From JAFGDI01 sp963667715 (GTDB taxonomy: Bacteria > Planctomycetota > Phycisphaerae > Sedimentisphaerales > SM23-30), in NCBI GenBank assembly GCA_963667715.1, contig OY763926.1, positions 3,844,001-3,908,000 on the forward strand: 64,000 bases of DNA, given 5' to 3'. Positions 61,626 to 64,000 of the stretch are shown piece by piece. The notes below the pieces were generated by a model, which did no database searches, was not told the DNA's origin, and was given only the letters and a program-made list of their open reading frames with translations. The first letter of the stretch is position 1. The number at the start of each line of letters is the position of its first letter. The position numbers and the translations under genes were made by a program.

Positions 61626-62300
61626 CTACGATCTATGATAACAACAGAGGTTAGTTAGTGGGCAGTTTTGGCAGTCGGGTTTGCGGGCGTTGCAGATGCG
61701 GCGGCCGTGCCAGATGATTCTATGGCTGAAGATAGTCCATAGTTCGTTGGGGATAAGTTTACAGAGGTCGGCTTCGAGCTTTTCCGGTTCGATATTTGCG
61801 GACAGGCCGATAAGGCGAGATAAGCGGATCATATGGGTATCGGTAGTGATGCCGGGGACATCGAAGGCGTTACCGAGGATAACGTTTGCTGTCTTTCTGC
61901 CTACGCCGGGGAGCTTGACCAGCTGGTCCATAGTGGCTGGTACTTTGCCGGAGTGGTTTTCTACGATAGACTGACATGCGGCGATAATGTTCTTAGCCTT
62001 ATTACGGAAGAAGCCGGTGCTTTTGATATCTTCGCCGAAGGCTTCTACATCAGCGGCGGCATAGTCGGCAGCCTTTTTATACTTTTTGAAGAGGTCTTTA
62101 GTAACTTCATTTACCCGCTTATCGGTACACTGAGCTGAAAGGATAGTAGCTACCATAAGCTGGAGCGGAGTTTTATAGTCCAGCTCACATCGTGCGTCCG
62201 GATAGGTTTGAGCCAGGATATCAAGGATATCAGCGATCCGATCAGGAGCTGACTTGATGTCCTTTTTGGACGGTTTGAATTCTTTGGGTGAAGTAGGCAT
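61626..62300 (-). CDS. nth: Endonuclease III
   Basis: A 224-residue DNA glycosylase/AP lyase for oxidised pyrimidines. The helix-hairpin-helix 'LPGVGRKTANVILGNAF' contains the catalytic Lys. The catalytic Asp lies in 'TTDTHMIRLSRLIGL'. The C-terminal iron-sulfur motif is C-x6-C-x2-C-x5-C ('CNARKPDCQNCPLTNLC'). The ATG at 62298-62300 gives a normal-length protein with a 25-residue lysine-rich start; the longer frame is repeat-like. Next to exonuclease III, so base-excision repair genes are paired here. Confidence 0.96.
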   Translation of the reverse strand: MPTSPKEFKPSKKDIKSAPDRIADILDILAQTYPDARCELDYKTPLQLMVATILSAQCTDKRVNEVTKDLFKKYKKAADYAAADVEAFGEDIKSTGFFRNKAKNIIAACQSIVENHSGKVPATMDQLVKLPGVGRKTANVILGNAFDVPGITTDTHMIRLSRLIGLSANIEPEKLEADLCKLIPNELWTIFSHRIIWHGRRICNARKPDCQNCPLTNLCCYHRS

Positions 62301-62414
62301 ATCTAATGGTAAAAAGTAAAAGGTTAAAGGTAAAAAGTATAAACAAGGAGTATACCACCAGCTCCAGATCACGACAACCTTTTACTTTTTACATTTCACT
62401 TTTAACTATAAATC

Positions 62415-63200
62415 TTATTCCATTTCCAGTTTTAGAGGGCAGTGGTCTGAGCCCATTATTTCTGTCATGTGGGTACAGTTTTTGATACGGTTCATTGCAT
62501 TTTTAGTTGCGAAGAAATAATCGATCCTCCAGCCGACGTTACGGGTGCGGGCGCGAGTCTTGTAATCCCACCAGGTATAACGGTCAGGTTCCGGATCAAA
62601 CTCACGGAATACATCGACAAAACCAGCCTTTACGACCTCATCGATCCATTCTCGCTCGCAAGGGAGGAAGCCAGTGATCTTTTCATTGGCCTTTGGTCTG
62701 GCCAGGTCGATAGGCTTATGGGCGGTATTAACATCACCGCAAAAGATGATATCCTTACAGACCTTTTTGCGTTTCTTCATATACTTGAGAAACTCGGCAT
62801 AGAACTCCATCTTATAGTCCAGACGAACAAAGCTGGTTTTATCTTCTGTTTCATTTCCGCCATTTGGGAAGTAGATAGTATAAACTTCAAAATCATCGAA
62901 GCGGAGGCCGACAATACGCCCCTCACAATCAAACTTTTCTATACCCATACCAAAGACGACTTTTTTCGGCTTGAGACGAGTCCAGGCACAAGTACCGCTA
63001 TAGCCGGGACGCTCGGCAGAGTTTACATGTAGTTCGTAGCCGGCCTTTTCAACGAGATCCTTCGGGAACTGTTCGGGCTTGGCCTTTATCTCCTGTAGGA
63101 AGATTATATCAGCATTAAAATCATCGAACCACTCTGAGAAGCCCTTGCGATGAACAGCTCGGACACCGTTTACGTTCCAGTTTATAATTGAGATAGACAT
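62415..63200 (-). CDS. xth: Exodeoxyribonuclease III / AP endonuclease
   Basis: A 261-residue EEP-family AP endonuclease that cuts DNA at abasic sites. From the ATG at 63198-63200 it begins 'MSISIINWNVNGVRAV'. It shows 'IIFLQEIKAKPEQFP' (metal Glu), 'IYFPNGG', 'CGDVNTAHKPIDLARPK' (Asp/Asn), 'TWWDYKTRARTRNVGWRIDY' and the final 'GSDHCPLKLEME' His. All catalytic residues are visible. Upstream is a hairpin repeat, so the 21-codon longer frame is rejected. Pairs functionally with the adjacent nth. Confidence 0.96.
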   Translation of the reverse strand: MSISIINWNVNGVRAVHRKGFSEWFDDFNADIIFLQEIKAKPEQFPKDLVEKAGYELHVNSAERPGYSGTCAWTRLKPKKVVFGMGIEKFDCEGRIVGLRFDDFEVYTIYFPNGGNETEDKTSFVRLDYKMEFYAEFLKYMKKRKKVCKDIIFCGDVNTAHKPIDLARPKANEKITGFLPCEREWIDEVVKAGFVDVFREFDPEPDRYTWWDYKTRARTRNVGWRIDYFFATKNAMNRIKNCTHMTEIMGSDHCPLKLEME

Positions 63201-63211
63201 AAATATGAGGT

Positions 63212-63265
63212 TGAAAGGTTGTAAGGAAGAAAGGTTGTAAGGGGTGGTGTTCGCTACGCTCACTG
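63212..63265. repeat. 'aggttgtaagg' repeat
   Basis: 'aggttgaaaggttgtaagga' units and a 'gttcgctacgctcactg' core; relatives at 3157, 12818 and 31441. Sits between xth and scpA. Confidence 0.6.
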
Positions 63266-63369
63266 CTAATTTACATTAAACCAACATTTAATCGCAGACT
63301 AATACCCGCCTCTTTCAACCTTACTCCCCTACTTCCATATATTCCTTTTCCTTAATTAAAAGATCATTA

Positions 63370-64000
63370 TTATTGCTTTTGTTCATCGGATTCTAGACTC
63401 TGGCCATCCTCGGAATCAAGGTCTATTTGCTCATCTTCGGAAAATTCTGCCAGCTTGGTATCCAATATCTCCGGGTCGAGTTCGTTAATATCGATTTCTT
63501 CGATCGGATTATCTTCTGTCATTTCATCGGCGATAAAATCTTCTGGTTGAGTATTTATATCAGCGAAATGGCCGTCGACAACTTCATCGTCACTTTCAAG
63601 TTCGACATCTTCACTAAAGCCGGCCAGATCTTCGGTTATACTGACAGTATCGGCAAATAGTTTTTCCGGTTCGGATTTTTCGATACCAACTTCCTTGAGC
63701 AGCTCTTCTTCCTCTTCGGCGATCTGGGCACCGGAGATAGTGTTCATAACAGCCTGTTCGGCGTCCATATCGGTTTGAGGATAGATATATATAGTACCGA
63801 AAGTCTTCTCCTGCTCGATACGGATAAGTCTGTGCCGCATAAGCTCGAGCACGGCGAGGAACCGGCCAACCATACCTTCGCGATAATTAACATCACGGAA
63901 AACGGCATCGAACTTTAGCGGGCTCTCTTTCTGAGAGCGTGATAGTATCTCGATCTCATAGACGTCGATCGGGGTATCGTCACGGATAACATTATGCTCG
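63370..64000 (-). CDS. scpA: Segregation and condensation protein A (partial, 5' end outside window)
   Basis: The minus-strand frame is open to the window edge, so the true start lies beyond 64000. Visible residues include 'DDTPIDVYEIEILSRSQKES' and 'REGMVGRFLAVLELMRHRLI', then 'RIEQEKTFGTIYIYPQ', the C-terminal winged-helix region of ScpA, the kleisin of the SMC condensin complex. Instead of ending there, the protein continues with about 125 strongly acidic residues (Asp/Glu-rich, to 'GQSLESDEQKQ'), which ordinary ScpA proteins lack. An ATG at 63871-63873 is internal, not the start. Confidence 0.88.
   Translation of the reverse strand, partial: EHNVIRDDTPIDVYEIEILSRSQKESPLKFDAVFRDVNYREGMVGRFLAVLELMRHRLIRIEQEKTFGTIYIYPQTDMDAEQAVMNTISGAQIAEEEEELLKEVGIEKSEPEKLFADTVSITEDLAGFSEDVELESDDEVVDGHFADINTQPEDFIADEMTEDNPIEEIDINELDPEILDTKLAEFSEDEQIDLDSEDGQSLESDEQKQ

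Overview
The window looks like a chromosomal segment of a low-to-mid GC member of the Planctomycetota, most likely class Phycisphaerae (Sedimentisphaerales-like). This is inferred from the combination of short PEP-CTERM tails, dockerin-like tails on very large secreted proteins, a split type II secretion operon, a TsaC-phosphatase fusion, secreted GH2/GH92/PL1-type glycan enzymes and LptE/BamD-like outer-membrane lipoproteins (so a diderm). No rRNA, tRNA or CRISPR array was found by eye.

Layout. 103-7311 (+): type II secretion genes in the order F-G-H-I-J-K-L-M, separated by small intergenic repeats. 7429-12956: an AT-rich block with two tandem PEP-CTERM proteins and a giant IgGFc-binding-like/beta-helix protein. 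It is bracketed by a perfect 42-bp direct repeat, one copy of which is the 3' end of the adjacent M19 dipeptidase gene (12906-13910, -). That is the geometry of an integrated genetic island. 14002-17740: a second accessory block bracketed by 47-bp and about 170-bp direct repeats, holding an intact IS256-family element and two small immunity-like genes, each preceded by the tail of a lost toxin-like reading frame. 18110-24224 (+): secreted EEP hydrolase, zinc-peptidase lipoprotein, gltX, aldo/keto reductase, orphan DNA methyltransferase. 24608-26838 (-): an ECF sigma / anti-sigma / Spy-like sensor operon reminiscent of CnrYXH. 27250-31373: an acyltransferase remnant and a secreted GH2 beta-galactosidase. 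31741-37658: HAD hydrolase, SAM methyltransferase, DsrE-like protein, MurJ, M16 peptidase. 37964-39674: a bacterial histone with an H1-like tail, divergent from a radical SAM protein. 39719-49269 (-): GH92 mannosidase and a 2204-residue M6-type secreted protein. 49660-51287 (+): TsaC-phosphatase fusion and rpiB. 51401-56823 (-): ExbD/TolR, HD-GYP, FtsH, LptE and BamD-like genes. 57289-64000: thioredoxin-like protein, pectate-lyase-like protein, endonuclease III, exonuclease III and the 3' part of scpA, which runs off the window.

How it fits together. The secretion operon and the many signal-peptide-bearing CAZymes and dockerin-like proteins suggest a polysaccharide degrader that exports large enzymes. 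The intergenic space is full of several families of short hairpin-bearing repeats. The most striking points are the island with att-like repeats, the H1-tail/histone-fold fusion, the toxin-tail/immunity cassettes and the hairpin repeats whose stems differ completely between copies while the flanks stay conserved.
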